Source: Anthoceros angustus (lineage: Eukaryota; Streptophyta; Anthocerotopsida; Anthocerotales; Anthocerotaceae). From it: a stretch of DNA of 64,000 nucleotides. The position numbers and the translations under genes are program-made. The notes under the pieces were generated by a model that saw only the letters and a list, made by a program, of their open reading frames with translations, was not told the DNA's origin and ran no database searches. Every line of letters starts with the position of its first letter. The first letter of the stretch is position 1. Shown here piece after piece: positions 43,664 to 56,800 of the stretch. The stretch is taken from positions 128,247 through 192,246 of the forward strand of contig MU008187.1 in NCBI GenBank assembly GCA_010909165.1, written 5' to 3'.

Positions 43664-46600
43664 TGTGGTGACCACATGGGTACTCGCATTCTAAAGGAGT
43701 GTTTTTTGTTTTGTGTTTAAGTTGCGAGAATCGTGTGGAGTTGGAATGTGAAGTAGGTTAGGAAATAAAGAAAAGTCTACTAGAGCCTAGTAGGAGGAAG
43801 AGAGTCTAGTCCCGATCCCGGATGTAACCTCGGAGGGTTCTGCTCGACCGTTGCTAACGCGTTGCTAGGGCTGCTACTGTGGCTGCTATGACCACAACCG
43901 ACTCGGAGCCTGCTATGGTAGCAACCAAGTTGGAGTTTCTTTTCGATGACTTCGGAAAATCCAATCGATGGAATCACAAGGAATACCCAAACGGAAGTAA
44001 CGGGGTCCTATTGGCAATTAAGTCCACATGGAAGAGTATTTGCATCGAATCCAGCGGATCGAAGACGGCGCCACCGAATTCGAGCGCCGTGGGTGGAGGC
44101 CGGAGCGAACGCCGGACGGATGCAAGGCGAGGTGTCAGCGGATCGAAGTCGCCAGCAACGAGCGCTGGCCAGCAGGAGACCAAACCGGTTTGGCGGGGAT
44201 TGAGAGGGCCGTGGAGGAAGCGGAGCGCAAACCGGAGGAAGAAGGAGAAGGCTAGGCGGGCGGCGGAATGAAGGTCTGGAGAACGCCCAAAGTGCGCGGG
44301 CGTGCAATGGAGGGCAGTCAGCTGGCCAGAAATCGCCCATCGAGTGGGGAGTAATCGGGCCGTGCAACTCCTGGAGAAGGCTAGGCGGGCGGCTCAGGTG
44401 TGGCGACTGGTGCCGCAGGAAGCTAACAAGAGTGTGGCAAGTTGATAGGCTGTGAAGGGGGCCGGGAACTCAGAAAGAGAAGTGTGCAACGGGGCAGCCC
44501 GCAAACTGGAGGCACGCACCCTGGGGAGGTCGCGGGCAGGGGCAAGACAAAGCGCACTAGGGGTCGCCGCTCAACTGCGGTTGCAGGATACACCTCCAAG
44601 CCTCATACAACCGAGGTAGGCCGGAAGCAGCCGATCGCCCGAGCCGGTGAGGTGTATTGGCGGTCGGGGTTTCACCCGCAGAGGCCGGTCAAGTCACAAA
44701 ACGGGGTCGGAAGCATAGACGCAGCCGGACACCTTTGCTCGTAAGCTCTAAGCTTGTGTCATAGGACGTGGAGCATGGCACCTAAGAAGAACCCTCCGGC
44801 CGCCATTGAGGCCATTACGACCGCCCAATGGCCCAATATGGGGCAATCGGAGAGTGAAGGCGGGGTCTTTAGTGGCTAAGCATCACCGTCCTTCATGGAC
44901 AAAAAGTGGTGCTACAATAGCCCCACGTTGGTTTTGGAGTGCAGAGCGCATGAGGGAGAAGGCCATTGGGGAAGGCAACGTGAGGACCAACCCCGCACTG
45001 GAATATTCACTGCTCCGGCTGTTTATGAGAGACCAAGAGGAATGTATGGATAATCATTGACCCTTTCAGAAACCATCTCCTCAAAAGTCGCAGGAGGCAC
45101 AAGCGTCATTGCTCCCACATTGTCTAGAGTGGAGAATGGCCGGGTCACCAACAAGCTAGACCTCGAAATGGCCGGATTAGCCAGTGATCCTGCTCACCTC
45201 ACTAAGAAGCCGGAGCACACACGACTTTCCTTGTCTTTCTATGAGGTGGTGAGAGGGTCCAAGATAGATTGGGCCAGATGTTCTATGACACAGTGCGTGG
45301 AGAGGGACCACTTGACCCTACCATCACCTAGCCCCTCCCTCTATCTCCCTTCTTAATCCACGTTTTGACCATGCCAAGTTGCCGGAGGGAATGGAGATGG
45401 TCTCACCACTGGAGGCCGTGTTTGAAAGAAGGAAGCCCAAAGAGGAGTCGAGGAAGAGGCCATCTCCAGTGGCACCGGGAGTGAAGATGAGAAGTCCAAG
45501 TGTCCATGAAAGGAATGTGACTGTGGCTAAGTACCATTGCTAACAAGGCAATCAGTTGCTAAGGCCCCAACAGTACCAAGAGGAGCCGGGAGCAACGGGA
45601 CTCCAACAACACCTAGAGCCACAAGAGCGCACGGGAGCTCACCGACAAGCAAGACAAGGGCAAGGCTGTGGCAGCACCAATATCCTGTGAGCCTGTGGTT
45701 GGGGAAACCACAGTCAGCAGGAGGAATCACCAACCTTGGGCACGCCGAGCTGATCCGAGAAAGCGACTACCACTGCTCAACGGTGGCTTTCAAGTATACC
45801 CCGAAGTTGTGACAAGCACCGCGAGATAGGAAGGAGGGAGCCCATTCCCAAGAAGGTTTGGGACCTAACATCACCCAAGAGTTGGTTTCAGCTATGGCAC
45901 GCACTGTGGGAGATGGAAGATCGATAGCTCGGTCCTCCTTGTTAGGTTTACAGCGCAGAAGGAAGCAACAGGAGCAATGGAGGAGCTCCAAGATGAAGAA
46001 GGAGAAGGAGGTTTTGAGGGACGCCTAAGCTTGGAAGTGGAAATAGGAAGGTCCGAGGAGTTGCAAGAAGTCTAAGGACCAGAAGCCTCATGGCTCGCCT
46101 CACACACAAGCACCATAGGAGAGCTGCAGTTATTTCGATGCACAAGTGCAGCCGAAACCTCGGATGCCTCACTGGCGCTACAGAAGGAGAGGGACGAGGC
46201 TAGGAAAGGTCGGAAGGAGGCCAAGAGGGCTGTGATTGCAAGGAGGGCCACCGTGGAAGAGGCAGGCTCCTATGGAAGAATCTGCCGAGTTAGCAAGAGG
46301 AGGTTGCTAAGCAACCGCCGCTGCTTAGGAAGCAATGCACTGCTGCTAGGAAGCAACAGCTCCAAGACCAAAGCACAAGAAGGAAGAACGTAAGATCGTG
46401 AGGAGGACAACAGCTGTGGGGAGCGGTAAGCACCGCCTAAGAAGTCTAACTTCCCAATGGTGCATTAGATTGAGGGATGCTTATCAAGATAATCATGTGC
46501 CCGGATTCTCCTTGGCCGGAGAGAAGATTGTCACCGAAAGTTTATGTTGTTGTGGGCACAGGGGGACATGGAGGTACTTGATCCATGCCTTGACGCACGG

Positions 46601-48026
46601 ATCCTACCTATGGGTTGGACTTTACGGAGGAGACTCACCGACCCATCCAGATTCAAGAGCTCACCGAGGAGGAGTACTGTGCATGCGGCGAGCACAAGAG
46701 AGGAGGAGTCCAGCTGAGGAGGTGGAGATTTTGTGGGAGAGATTGCCCAACCACCAAGAGGAGAGAGCAAGAGGAGAACATGCTAGGGCCTAGGAGGCCT
46801 GTGAGGGATAATAGGGTAAGTGGCCCAAATAGATGAAGGCCCATGTGTTATAGATCATCTTCCTCATAGTGGATAGAATTAAGAGATAGGCCTCTAGGAT
46901 TGGTAGGCTAAGACCGATTGGTATTTTGGCAAGTAGCGCCGCTTTGTGGGCTGATCTTGGGTATAAGAGGCAGCCTCTTGATGAAATGCAAGCAATGTTG
47001 GCCTAAAGTCTCGGTGTTTGGGGTGAGCACGGGGTTTGGGGGGGTACTGATCCAAGGTGTGAGTCTAGCACCGCTCCTGTGAGGAGCCGAGAAGACTACT
47101 GTTGCCCAGATCCGTGTGACCGATCCGCAAGAGTGGTGGAAAGCAAGGGAGGGAACTGTGGTCTCCTTGGGGAGTTCCCAAGGATAAGAGGAAGGGGTTG
47201 TGAAGCCGGGAGGCTGCCCATTCCTTACTCATTCCTTCATTTTGTCTAGTACTCACCTTGTGTTTGAGTTTTCGTGGTGTCGGAGGTCATGTGGGAAAAG
47301 GAGACAAGGCGGGAGCCTGTGTGGGTGGAAGAGAAGGTCAAGTGAGAACTGGGTTTGTATGCTTGGAAAATGTGAGCGAAAAGTGAACTGTGAGAGGAGT
47401 GGAAATCCGGGACATGGAGAGTTGTGATTGTGGAGAGAAGTAAGAGGGATTGGAGAAGACCTGTAAGTGATGTTTTTTGAGAAAGTGGAGATTGAATGAG
47501 GCCGTGAGGTGTGAGAACAAGGAGCGAAGAGGTACTTGGAGTCAGAGCCTGGGAGGACCTCAAGGAAGCTTGGGAGGAAAGCTGAAAGGTTGAGGGAAGA
47601 AAGAGATCTGGGAAGGGGAGTAAGGAGGTGTGATGTAACCCCGATTGGTGGATCCGACTTTGTGGAAGGATAAGAGAGAGGGTGTCCAATCTTATCCACT
47701 TGGACCCCAAGTGGGCCCCCACCTTCTATTAATAGCTGTGCCCGAACCCAGATGGGCCCCGCTAGAATAGAGGGTGGTTGCTAAGATAGCAACCCTGCCC
47801 TGCTAAGGTAGCAACAGGCGTGGCTAAGATAGCCATGTGTCCGAGTGTTAGGATAGTAGTGGTCTCAGTCGCTAGATGTTTTGTATGTCCGTGTTTGGTT
47901 GGATTGGCTATGTTTTGGTTGTCTTGACACGAAATCACTCCCTTGGGTACGAATCTCAAGTCTACAACGATAAAGAGGGTAAATGTGGCCTCTTTGTGAC
48001 CACTTGGTTTAGAAAATCACTCCACA
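43664..48026 (+). repeat. 5' LTR of the gypsy element (about 4.36 kb)
   Basis: It starts TGTGGTGACC and ends TCCACA. It matches 53861-58112 throughout, with long identical stretches interrupted by clusters of small indels in CG-rich parts, for example 44040-44330. LTRs of this size are at the top of the known range. Open frames inside (such as the 158-codon minus frame at 47246-47722) have no counterpart frame in the other LTR that would argue for coding. Confidence 0.9.
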
Positions 48027-48046
48027 TTGGCGCCTGCTGCCGGGAG
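48027..48046 (+). promoter_or_regulatory. Primer-binding site of the gypsy element
   Basis: TTGGCGCCTGCTGCCGGGAG immediately follows the LTR. It resembles the TGGCGCCGTTGCCGGGGA site used by many plant Ty3/gypsy (Athila/Tat-type) elements. Confidence 0.8.
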
Positions 48047-48393
48047 TGTCATTGTTGTCAAGACCTTAGAGTAGACTAACCTTGTCTAGTAGTGTATTGG
48101 GAGTCTTGAGTGTGACATGGATGCTACCCATTGAGTCTCGAAAGTTCCGACCCACCGTGAAGAGAAGACTCAAAGAAGAAGACAACGCTGCCGTGGAGCG
48201 AGGGCGAAGGGTCGCAGAGCCGAGGAGAGCAGCAGTAACGCACTGCCGAGGAGCCAAGAAGCAAGCAACAGTCGCCTAGGACGACCATCCTTGTCTTCCG
48301 ACCGTGGCGAACTTGTGCAACCGTGAACTCAAAGACAGTATGCTACAGAGATCCTGCTGTTAGACCAACAATCGCGTTGGGATAGTGACGATC

Positions 48394-48778
48394 ATGGCGA
48401 CTTCAGCCTTTTGCAATAACTACCAAGCAGCCATACCCACTGTATGGAGAGAAGAAGGGGTATGAAGATCCAGACGAGTTTGTTGAACGCTTTGAGCAAC
48501 TAACCATTGCAAATCAGGAATCTGGGGATCTGCAGCGTATTCACTCTTCTACGGAGTTCTTCATGGAGGGCCAGCCAAGTGGTACAAGAGGGAGTACCTC
48601 ATCAAGACTAAAGAACCTTCAACGAATCAAGAAAGCCTTTTGTGAGAGGTTCAGGGGAATAGATGTAGAAGGCTACGTGTTGTCAAAGTTGGAGTTTTTG
48701 AGGAGAAGAAGGAAGGAGACCTTGCAAGCTTATGTTGAGAGGTTTCTTAACTTGCGTGATCGTAGTGGTCCTCACTGA
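48394..48778 (+). pseudogene. gypsy gag, N-terminal part
   Basis: The start is at ATG 48394 (MATSAFCNNYQAA). After one frame change at about 48440 the sequence reads LYGEKKGYEDPDEFVERFEQ, a typical 'DP..F...FE' gag block. It continues with MEGQPSGTRG, KKAFCERFRGIDVEGYVLSK and ETLQAYVERFLNLRDR, the retrotransposon gag signature. It stops at 48776-48778. A lysine/glutamate-rich region (48840-49130, many GAAGAAG repeats) follows in other frames. Confidence 0.75.
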
Positions 48779-49304
48779 CGACAGTGCCATCTTGGTTTGC
48801 TAAGGGGTTAGATCCGAGATGGGCCGACATGTGAGGCAGAGAAAGACGAGACAAGGCCATCAAGGCACTCAACTACGAAGAATCCAACTCCTTGGACAAG
48901 AAGAAGCACAAGAAGGAAAAGAGCAAGAAGAAGAAGTCCAAGCGAGGAAGAAGGACAAGGGATCTTCGTCGCCGGAGGAGGAAGAGGAGAGTGACTCCTC
49001 TCAAGACTCGACTGGAGGACTCTTCCTGAGGATGGCAGACGGAGGAAGAATCCTCAAGACGAGACGCAGGAAGAAGAAGAAGGTTGGCGCTAAGAAGAAA
49101 CCAGAGGCTCGAGGATCAAGGGAGCCGTATGGCTAAACAAGAGTGCTAGAAGGAAGTGGAACAAGTCAAGAGGAGGCTCGCAGTCAAGAAGGTGCAACAA
49201 GAAGAAATGAAGATGGAGGAAATGATGAGCAAATTCGAGAAGTTTCACCTCAACGGTGAAGGAGCATGAGAAGAGGAGAGTGCATCCAAAGGCTCGGGCT
49301 AACT

Positions 49305-49360
49305 GCTTTGTTCCACTTGTGGCCAGCCAGCCACACTAAGTCCAACTGTGGCCAAGGTGG
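49305..49360 (+). pseudogene. gypsy gag zinc knuckle, one base short
   Basis: The sequence gives CSTCGQP at the start and, in the next frame, a KSNCG-like end. One missing base in ggccagccagccacac breaks a CX2CX4HX4C nucleic-acid-binding knuckle. The loss falls in a CCAGCCAG context, consistent with either decay or a base-calling error. Confidence 0.65.
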
Positions 49361-50260
49361 TGCACATGCTCACGAGGAGGAGGAAGAGGATCGCTGGAGG
49401 ATACCTACCGATCCGTGAGGTTTCAGGACAACCCAAGACCGCCCATCCATCGGCTGCGAATTCCATGGGCATTCGAACAACCAAGTGCCTGTGGTTGCTA
49501 ACCAAGCAACGGTGCGGTTCACAACCGTAGGGGCTTTGGTCATTATGCAAATAGCTGTTCATCAGACAAGAGCCAATGGTGACTACGAACCCGTGCCAAG
49601 ACCGCAAACAATGTGGTCATGTAGCGGGAGTGTCACTTGCCCAAACCGAGGAAGATCTGCTCAATTGCTCAACCACCGCGATGGGGTTCGCAAGCGCATC
49701 CCAAGGAGCCGTGGCATGCACGTGGAGGATGCCCTTATGGTGCTTGGGGAGGATGCGGAAGCCATGGTGTTGCGGAGCTAGATGGACCGGGGGTGCAGGA
49801 GACTACGAGAGGCGCAGCCATGGTCAGGCGCACTAGGAATGAAAAGCTAGGAGGAAGAAGAAGAAAGAGACGGAGGTGCAATCACCACAAAGTCAAGAGA
49901 GCACTCCAAGCCCGGAGGGAACGGATCTAGAGGAGACACTTGAGAAGGAGAACCCCGAGAAGGAAGAATCAAGGAGTGAATCGCCTGGGGCCATGCCGGA
50001 GAAAAAGAAGTTCCAAAGAAAAGGGAGAGGAAACCCGAGTTTCCACCGGACGCGGAAGTCATGGAGATGATAGAGGAGGAATTGACCAAGACAAAAAACC
50101 GCCGAGCTCGTGATCCTCGAGACCGCAAAGTCCTCTCGAGTTAGCAACCGCTGCTAAGGCGGCCGTTAAGCAACCGCCGACGTTGTTGCTAAGGGAGCAA
50201 CCGCGATCGCTGGGAAGAAGGAGGGACCGATCGAGGACCATTTAACCTTGCCAAGCCATC

Positions 50261-50890
50261 ATGGATCAGAATTTGCCATCACGCTTTGGTCAACTATTGA
50301 AGGACAACCCCAAGTACAGCAACAAGTTCGGGGCCTTGCAAGAAGCGCAACCCAAGAGGAAGAGGCGATTGCCAAGCCAGACCAAGGGTCACTCACGCCA
50401 ACCTAGTGTCCATGATAGACCAAGGGCCGGAGTCAAGTGGAGATCGCCGGTCACATCAAGCGGGTTCCCGGATACCGGATCCGGTGAACATCATGACTAA
50501 GGGACAGCAAGGAAGCTTGGGTTGGACATTGAGCATACCACAGGCCGAGATTACCGACATGTCAAAAATGCATGTGGGAGAATCAAGGAGTAACCACCAT
50601 CATAGGGACCATTCCTATCTCATGGACTATGTGGTTATCACAAGGCGCCTGTGGTATGACATCCTATTGGGGAAGGACCCCGTATGGCTCAAGATGCAAG
50701 ATGACTTGGGAGGAAGGAAGTGGCTTTTAAGCCAATGGATTGGGACCCCAAGACGAAGGAGGGCGAATTTGTTTGAGTTGGAGGATACCACCGTGGGGAG
50801 ACTCCTACAAAGAACGGAAGGATACACATCACCGGAGAAACATCCGACTGGAGGAAGAAGGAACTCGGACAAATTTCCTTTTGCACATAT
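50261..50890 (+). pseudogene. gypsy protease region
   Basis: The frame from 50261 includes FGQLLKDNPKYSNKFGALQE and ends FPDTGSGEHHD. The Asp-Thr-Gly active site lies at 50471-50485. The following residues appear one frame over (VNIMTKG), as in the gypsy 'DTGS.VN(I/L)M' block. A second frame (50406-51011) covers DYVVITRRLWYDILLGKDPV, the C-terminal protease block (D..DILLG.D). Confidence 0.75.
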
Positions 50891-51299
50891 CGCATGGTCG
50901 ATGAGGAGGAAGAGTATAGGAGGGATATCCCTTACTCCCTCAATTTGGTGGACCGCTTTGGTTCATGGAGGACCGCACGGAGAGCCGACAGAACCGCTGC
51001 TAACGCGCTAAGGAAGCAGATTCGAAAAGGCTAAGGAAGCGATCTCGACAGGGTTGCTAAGGAAGCAACGAGGACCAAGAACAGTGAGGGTGAGCGAGAT
51101 CATTCGATTCACCTCCGAGGACCTATTTAGGGAGTGGGGATGAGGGAAGAGGACCTCGTGAACCGGAGGAAGGGTTTGGTGAGAGTTCAAGACCCGTGGA
51201 GCGAGAATGGGTACAAGCGGACGAGATTAAGGATGTGGAGGTATTGCGAAGGTGCTGAAGTTTGCACGATACCGGAACCAGCGTTGGAAGAAGGAATGA

Positions 51300-52080
51300 A
51301 ACAGCCTCCTGCCGAGTTCATCGACGTGTTTGCTCGAGGTGATATATGAAGGGATTCCCAAGAAGTGGGGAGCATAGGATCGATTTGGAGCCGTGAGCGA
51401 CTCCCGGCGACCCCAATACAAGCGAACCCCAAAGTACTCAAGGTGAAGGAGCAATTGAATTGTACTTGAAGGCGACGCCATCTATCCAATCGTCAACACG
51501 AGTGGGTGGCTCCAATTGTTGTGGTTCAAGAAGACCGGAAAGATTCGAGGTCAGACCGGAGGAAGCTCAACAAAGCAACCAAGAAGGACCATTTCCGCCA
51601 TTCATCGACAACATCCCGGACTTGGTGGAAGATGTGTACGTTGACGGTACTGGGTACAATCACGCACTTGAGGGAGAGGACTGGCCTCTAACATTTTCAC
51701 ACGGATTGGGGACCTTCGCATACAAGAGGAGTGCTCGGATTGACGAGCACGGTTCCTTCATGCGAGCATGGTTGAGATCTTCAAGGAGTATCTCCACAAG
51801 TTCATGGAGGTATTCCTAGATGATTTTGTGTGTTTGGGAGTGTGGAGGAGCACCGGATCACTTGCGTGCTTGGCGAGGTGTCGTGAAACTCAACTTTGCC
51901 TACATCCCGAGAAATGCTACTTTGGCGGGAGGGATTTTGTTGGGGCATGAATTTCAAAAGACGAGGCATCAAGTTGATCCGCATAAGGTGAAGATGATTG
52001 TTGCCCGAAGCTCCAACAACTCTCAAGGAACTCCGGGGTTCCTTGGCATGGTGGGCTACTAGACGCTTTGTGCCTAACTT
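51300..52080 (+). pseudogene. gypsy reverse transcriptase
   Basis: Frames give APIVVVQEDRK then RRKLNKATKKDHF (the 'R.CVDYR.LN..T..D.FP' block). Then come PFIDNIPDLVEDVY, GTFAYKR, MVEIFKEYLHKFMEVFLDDF with the catalytic FLDD at 51813-51824, HPEKCYFGGRDF, LLGHEFQKTRHQVDPHKVKM and a SLAWWATRRF-type end. All fingers and palm landmarks are present in order, spread over at least four frames. Confidence 0.85.
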
Positions 52081-52239
52081 TGCTAGGCGGGTCACTGACC
52101 TTGTTGAGGAAGGACCAAGGGGACTGAGAGAGAGGCAGATTTCAAGATTTGAGGACCACGTTGGTTTCAACCCTCAAGGGACCGGGACCGAACAAGAAGT
52201 TCCATGTGTACGTGATGTTTCCGCCGCCATTGGTACTTT

Positions 52240-52520
52240 TGAGCCGGATGACAAGAAGAGGGACTACCCAATCTACTACGCAGACGGCAACTCACCGATG
52301 CGGAGCGCAAGTACACAACAATCGAAAGGGAAGCCCTTGGGATGGTGTATTCGAAGGAAGTTTCGCATTATCTCCTCTCCTATGAGTTTGTGTTCCATGT
52401 TGACCATTTTGCTCTCAAGCATCTTGTCAACAAGGCGGATCTTCGGTCGCATAGCTCGTTGGATCTTGCAGAGTTCACATTCACGGTGGAGACACGTGAG
52501 GGAAGAAGCATGTGAATGCT
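52240..52520 (+). pseudogene. gypsy RNase H
   Basis: Translation in changing frames gives DKKRDYPIYYAD, then ERKYTTIEREALGMVYS, then FVFHVDHFALKHLVNKADLR. This corresponds to the 'P..Y.SR.L..AE..Y...E.E.L..V' and 'HTD...L..L' RNase H blocks of Ty3/gypsy. Confidence 0.8.
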
Positions 52521-52829
52521 ACTTGTCCCGCTTGAAGACGGAGAAGGTGGAGCGTGATCAAGAAGATCATTTTCCGGATGAAGCTTTTGCCGGAGGAGGA
52601 AGAGGAGAGTGCTAGGCCCAATGCCAAGTTGATCGAAACGGAGGTACAAAGACCAAATGAGAAGGGAGGAGAAGTTTTTGTGCCTATGAGGAGGTCTTTC
52701 GCTTTTAGCAAGTCGATACCAATGACTCCACAACATGAGAGGTTGTTCTATACTTCCGCACTGCTGTTAAGCGCGAGACAAGTCGCATAGTGGAGTTGAG
52801 AGGTTGTGGGTCAAGGATGGTCAAAAGGA

Positions 52830-53432
52830 CCGGGTTCTCGCCCTTGCATGAGGAGGAGGCCGGAGGTCACCACGCCCAACGTGACTGTAAGAAGATCTTG
52901 AGGTGGTATTGGTGGCCAACCTTGCACATAGATGCTAGGGAGTTCATGCTGCCAGGATGCATGTCAAAGGGTTGAAGCCAACCAGACCACAAAGGGCCAT
53001 TGGTCCCTATCCTAGCCTTGGCGCCTTTGAAAAGTGGGGGACTTCAATGATTCACCCAAGACCAAGGGAGCCAAAATCAATATACGTAGCAACGGACTCT
53101 ACCGCATGGTGGAAGCTCAAGCCCTGCCCGTGGACACAGCGAATGTGGTGGCCAGGTTCTTGTTTGAGTACATCATCACAAGGTACGGGTGCCCGTTGGA
53201 ACTGGTTAGCGACAGGGGTACCCATTTCATCAACGAGGTGATCTCACACATGGTGAAGTACTTCAACATCAGCCACAGGAAGACCACCCCCTACAACCCC
53301 AAGGCGAATGGACTCACAGAGAAAGCTAATGGATTGCTTTGCAGGATCCTCAACAAGTTGACCATCACCTACACCTACGATTGGGACCGAAGCTTCACTC
53401 TGCCAGGGCGCAGGGACAGCGGGAGAAGGTGA
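52830..53432 (+). pseudogene. gypsy integrase
   Basis: The zinc-binding part is seen as AGGHHAQRDCKKILRWYWWP followed by the Cys-containing FMLPGCMSKG. From 53034 the frame is open for 132 codons with VDTANVVARFLFEYIITRYG. It then reads CPLELVSDRGTHFINEVISH with catalytic Asp at 53211-53213, and TPYNPKANGLTEKANGLLCR with catalytic Glu at 53319-53321. This is the best-preserved coding part of the element. The C-terminal region after 53432 is shifted. Confidence 0.85.
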
Positions 53433-53844
53433 CCACACAGACCCCTACTACCTCACCTATGGGCACTCACCACCATGCCCATTGAGTTTGAAGTGCCAAC
53501 GTTGAGAGTCCAAGAGCATAAGAGGATGACGGTGGAGGAGAGCCGCTTGGAGAGGCTCATAGGCTTTGTTCAAACATGGAGGACAGGAACAAGCCTTGGC
53601 CCCGTAACGCCCAAGAGAAGAGGAAGGAATGGCATGACCTAAGTCAAAAACAAGAGTACGTTGTTCCGGGACTTGGCGTTGTGATGACACAGTACATGCA
53701 CTTCGAAGTCGCATCTTAGATGGATGGGTCCCTGTGCTGCAAGTGTTCGACAATGGATCCATACAGGCAACTTGATGGACCTCGCTACAACCAGGGTCAA
53801 TGGTTGGCGCGTGAAGAAGTATTAATAAGTTGGCGACGCCAACA

Positions 53845-53860
53845 AATGAGAAGGGGAGTA
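53845..53860 (+). promoter_or_regulatory. Polypurine tract of the gypsy element
   Basis: aatgagaaggggagta is purine-only except for the t bases and directly precedes the 3' LTR. It would prime plus-strand synthesis. Confidence 0.75.
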
Positions 53861-56800
53861 TGTGGTGACCACATGGGTACTGCACCCCTGAAAGGAGTGT
53901 TTTTTGTTTTGTGTTTAAGTTGAGAATCGTGTGGAGTTGGAATGTGAAGTAGGTTAGGAAATAAAGAAAAGTCTACTAGAGCCTAGTAGGAGGAAGAGAG
54001 TCTAGTCCCGATCCCGGATGTAACCTGAGGGTTGGCTGCTCGACCGTTGCTAACGCGTTGCTAGGGCTGCTACAGTGGCCTGCTATGACCACAACCGACT
54101 GGAGCTGCTATGGTAGCAACCAAGTTGGAGTTTCTTTCGATGACTTCGGAAAATCCAATCGATGGAATCACAAGGAATACCCAAACGGAAGTAACGGGGT
54201 CCTATTGGCAATTAAGTCCAGCGGAAGAGTAGAATCCAGCGGATCGAAGACGGCGCCGCTACCGGAATTGAGCGCGCGACGGTGGAGGCCGGAGGCCGGA
54301 CGGATGGCGCAGGTGTCGCAGTGAAGTCGCGCAACGAGCGCCAAGAGAGACCAAACCGGGTTGCGTGATTGAGAGGGGCGTGGAGGAAGCGGAGCGCGCA
54401 AATCGGGGCGGGCACCTGCGGCCGAGGCGCAATGAAGGTTGTGGAGAACGCAGCGCGCGCGGGCTGGGCAATGGAGGTGGGCAGCCGGGCGCGGCCGAAA
54501 ATCGCCCATGGGCGAGTGGGGAGTAATCGTGCAACTGGAGAAGGCTAGGCGGGCTCGGTGGCGACCGTGCCGCAGAAGCTAACAAGGTGGCAAGTCGGAT
54601 AGGCTGTGGAACTGCCCGCAGAAAAGAGAAGTGTAACGGGCAGCCGAATCGAGGCACGCACTCGGGAGGTCGCGTGTGGGGCGACAAAGCGCACTAGGGG
54701 TCGCTGCAACTGCGGTTGCAGGATACACCTCCAAGCCTCATACAACCGAGGTGGTGGGCGACATCGGCCCGAGCCGGGCGTGAGGTGTATGCGCCGTGTT
54801 TCACCTGCAGAGGAGCCGGTCAAGTCAACAAAACGGGTGGGCAAGACGGTGTGTAGCCGGACACTTGCCCTGTAAGCTCTAAGCGTGTCATAGGAGGAGC
54901 ATGGCACCTAAGAAGAACCTCCGGCCGCCATTGAGGCCATTACGCCCAATGGCCCAATAAATCGGAGAGTGAAGTGGTCTTGGTGGCTAAGCATCACCGT
55001 CCTTCATGGACAAAAAGTGGTGCTACAATAGCCCCACGTTGGTTTTGGAGTGCAGAGCGCATGAGGGAGAAGGCCATTGGGAAGGCAACGTGAGGACCAA
55101 CCCCGCACCGGAATATTCATTGTTCCGGCCATGAGAGACCAAGAGGAATGTGGATAATCATTGACCCTTTCAGAAACCATCTCCTCAAAAGTCGCAGGAG
55201 GCACAAGCCATTGCTCCCATTGTCTAGAGTGGAGAATGGCTGGGTCACCAACAAGCTAGACCCGAGTGGCCGGATTAGCCAGTGGATCCTGCTCTCACTC
55301 ACTAAGAAGCGGAGCACATTGGACCATTTTGTCTTTCTATGAGGTGGTGAGAGGGTCCAAGATAGATTGGGCCAGGATGTTCTATGACACAGTGTGGAGA
55401 GGGACCACTTGACCCTACCATCACCTAGCCCCTCGCCTATCTCCTTCTTAATCCACGTTTTGACCATGCCAGTCGGAGGGAATGGAGATGGTCTCACCTT
55501 TCATTTCGGAGTGTTTGAAAGAAGGAAGCCCAAAGAGGAGTCGAGGAAGAGGCCATCTCCTGGCACCGGGAGTGAAGATGAGAAGTCCAAGTGTCCATGA
55601 AAAGGAATGTGACTGGCTAAGGTACAGTTGCTAACAAGGCAACTGAGTTGCTAAGGCCCCAACAGTACCAAGAGGAGCCGGGAGCAACGGGACTCCAACC
55701 AACACCTAGAGCCACAAGAGCGCGACGGGAGCTCACCGACAAGCAAGACAAGGGCAAGGCTGTGCACCAATATCTCAGAGCCCTGGGCTGGGGAAACCAC
55801 AGTCAACAGGAGGAATCACCCCAACCTTGGGCACCCGAGATCCGAGAAAGCGACTACTGCTCAAGGGTGGCTCAAGTATACCTAAGTTGTGACAGGGGGC
55901 CACCATGATAGGAAGGAGGAGCCCATTCCCAAGAAGGTTTGGGACCTAACATCACCCCACAGAGTTGGTTTCACTATGGCACGCACTGTGGGCTAGATGG
56001 AAGATCGATATAGCTCGTCCTCCTTGTTAGGTTTAGCGCAGCAAGGGAAGCAACAGGGGAGCAATGGAGGAGCTCCAAGATGAAGAAGGAGAAGGAGGTT
56101 TTGAGGGACGCCTAAGCTGGAAGTGGAAATAGGAAGGTCCGAGAGAGTTGCAATAAGTCTAAGGACCAGAAGCCTCATGGCTCGCCTCTCGACACAAGCA
56201 CCATAGGAGAGCTGCACGTTATTTCGATGCACAAGTGCAGCCGAAACCTCGGATGCCTCACGAGCGCCACAGAAGGAGAGGGACGAGGCTAGGAAAGGTG
56301 GAAGGAGGCCAAGAGGGCTGGATTGCAAGGAGGGCCACCGTGGAAGAGGCGAGCCTATGGAAGAATCTGTCGAGTTAGCAGCCCGAGGAGGTTGCCAAGC
56401 AACCGCCGCTGTTAGGAAGCAACCTGCACTGCTGTTAGGGAAGCAACAGCTCCAAGACCAAAGCCAGCAAGGAAGAAGGGGCATGTAAGATCGGAGGAGG
56501 ACAACAGCTGGGGAGCGGTAAGCACCGCCTAAGAAGTCTAACTTCCCAATGGTGCATTAGATTGAGGGATGCTTATCAAGATAATCATGTGCCCGGATTC
56601 TCCTTGGAGAGAAGATTGTCACCGAAAGTTTATGTTGTTGTGGCAGGGGGGACATGGAGGTACTTGATCCATGCCTTGACGGCACCGGATCCTACCTATG
56701 GGTTGGACTTCACGGAGGAGACTCACCGACCCATCCGTGATTCAAGAGCTCACCGAGGAGGAGTACCAGGCGAGCACAAGAGAGAGGAGAGTCCAGCTCG

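Noticed and set aside
44040-44380. Several long frames in the GC-rich part of the LTR as genes
   Set aside because: The two LTR copies differ by many indels exactly here, so no frame is shared.
47246-47722. 158- and 148-codon Ser/Pro-rich minus frames in the gypsy LTR
   Set aside because: The second LTR has these regions broken into different frames; the pattern reflects pyrimidine-rich sequence without stops rather than coding.
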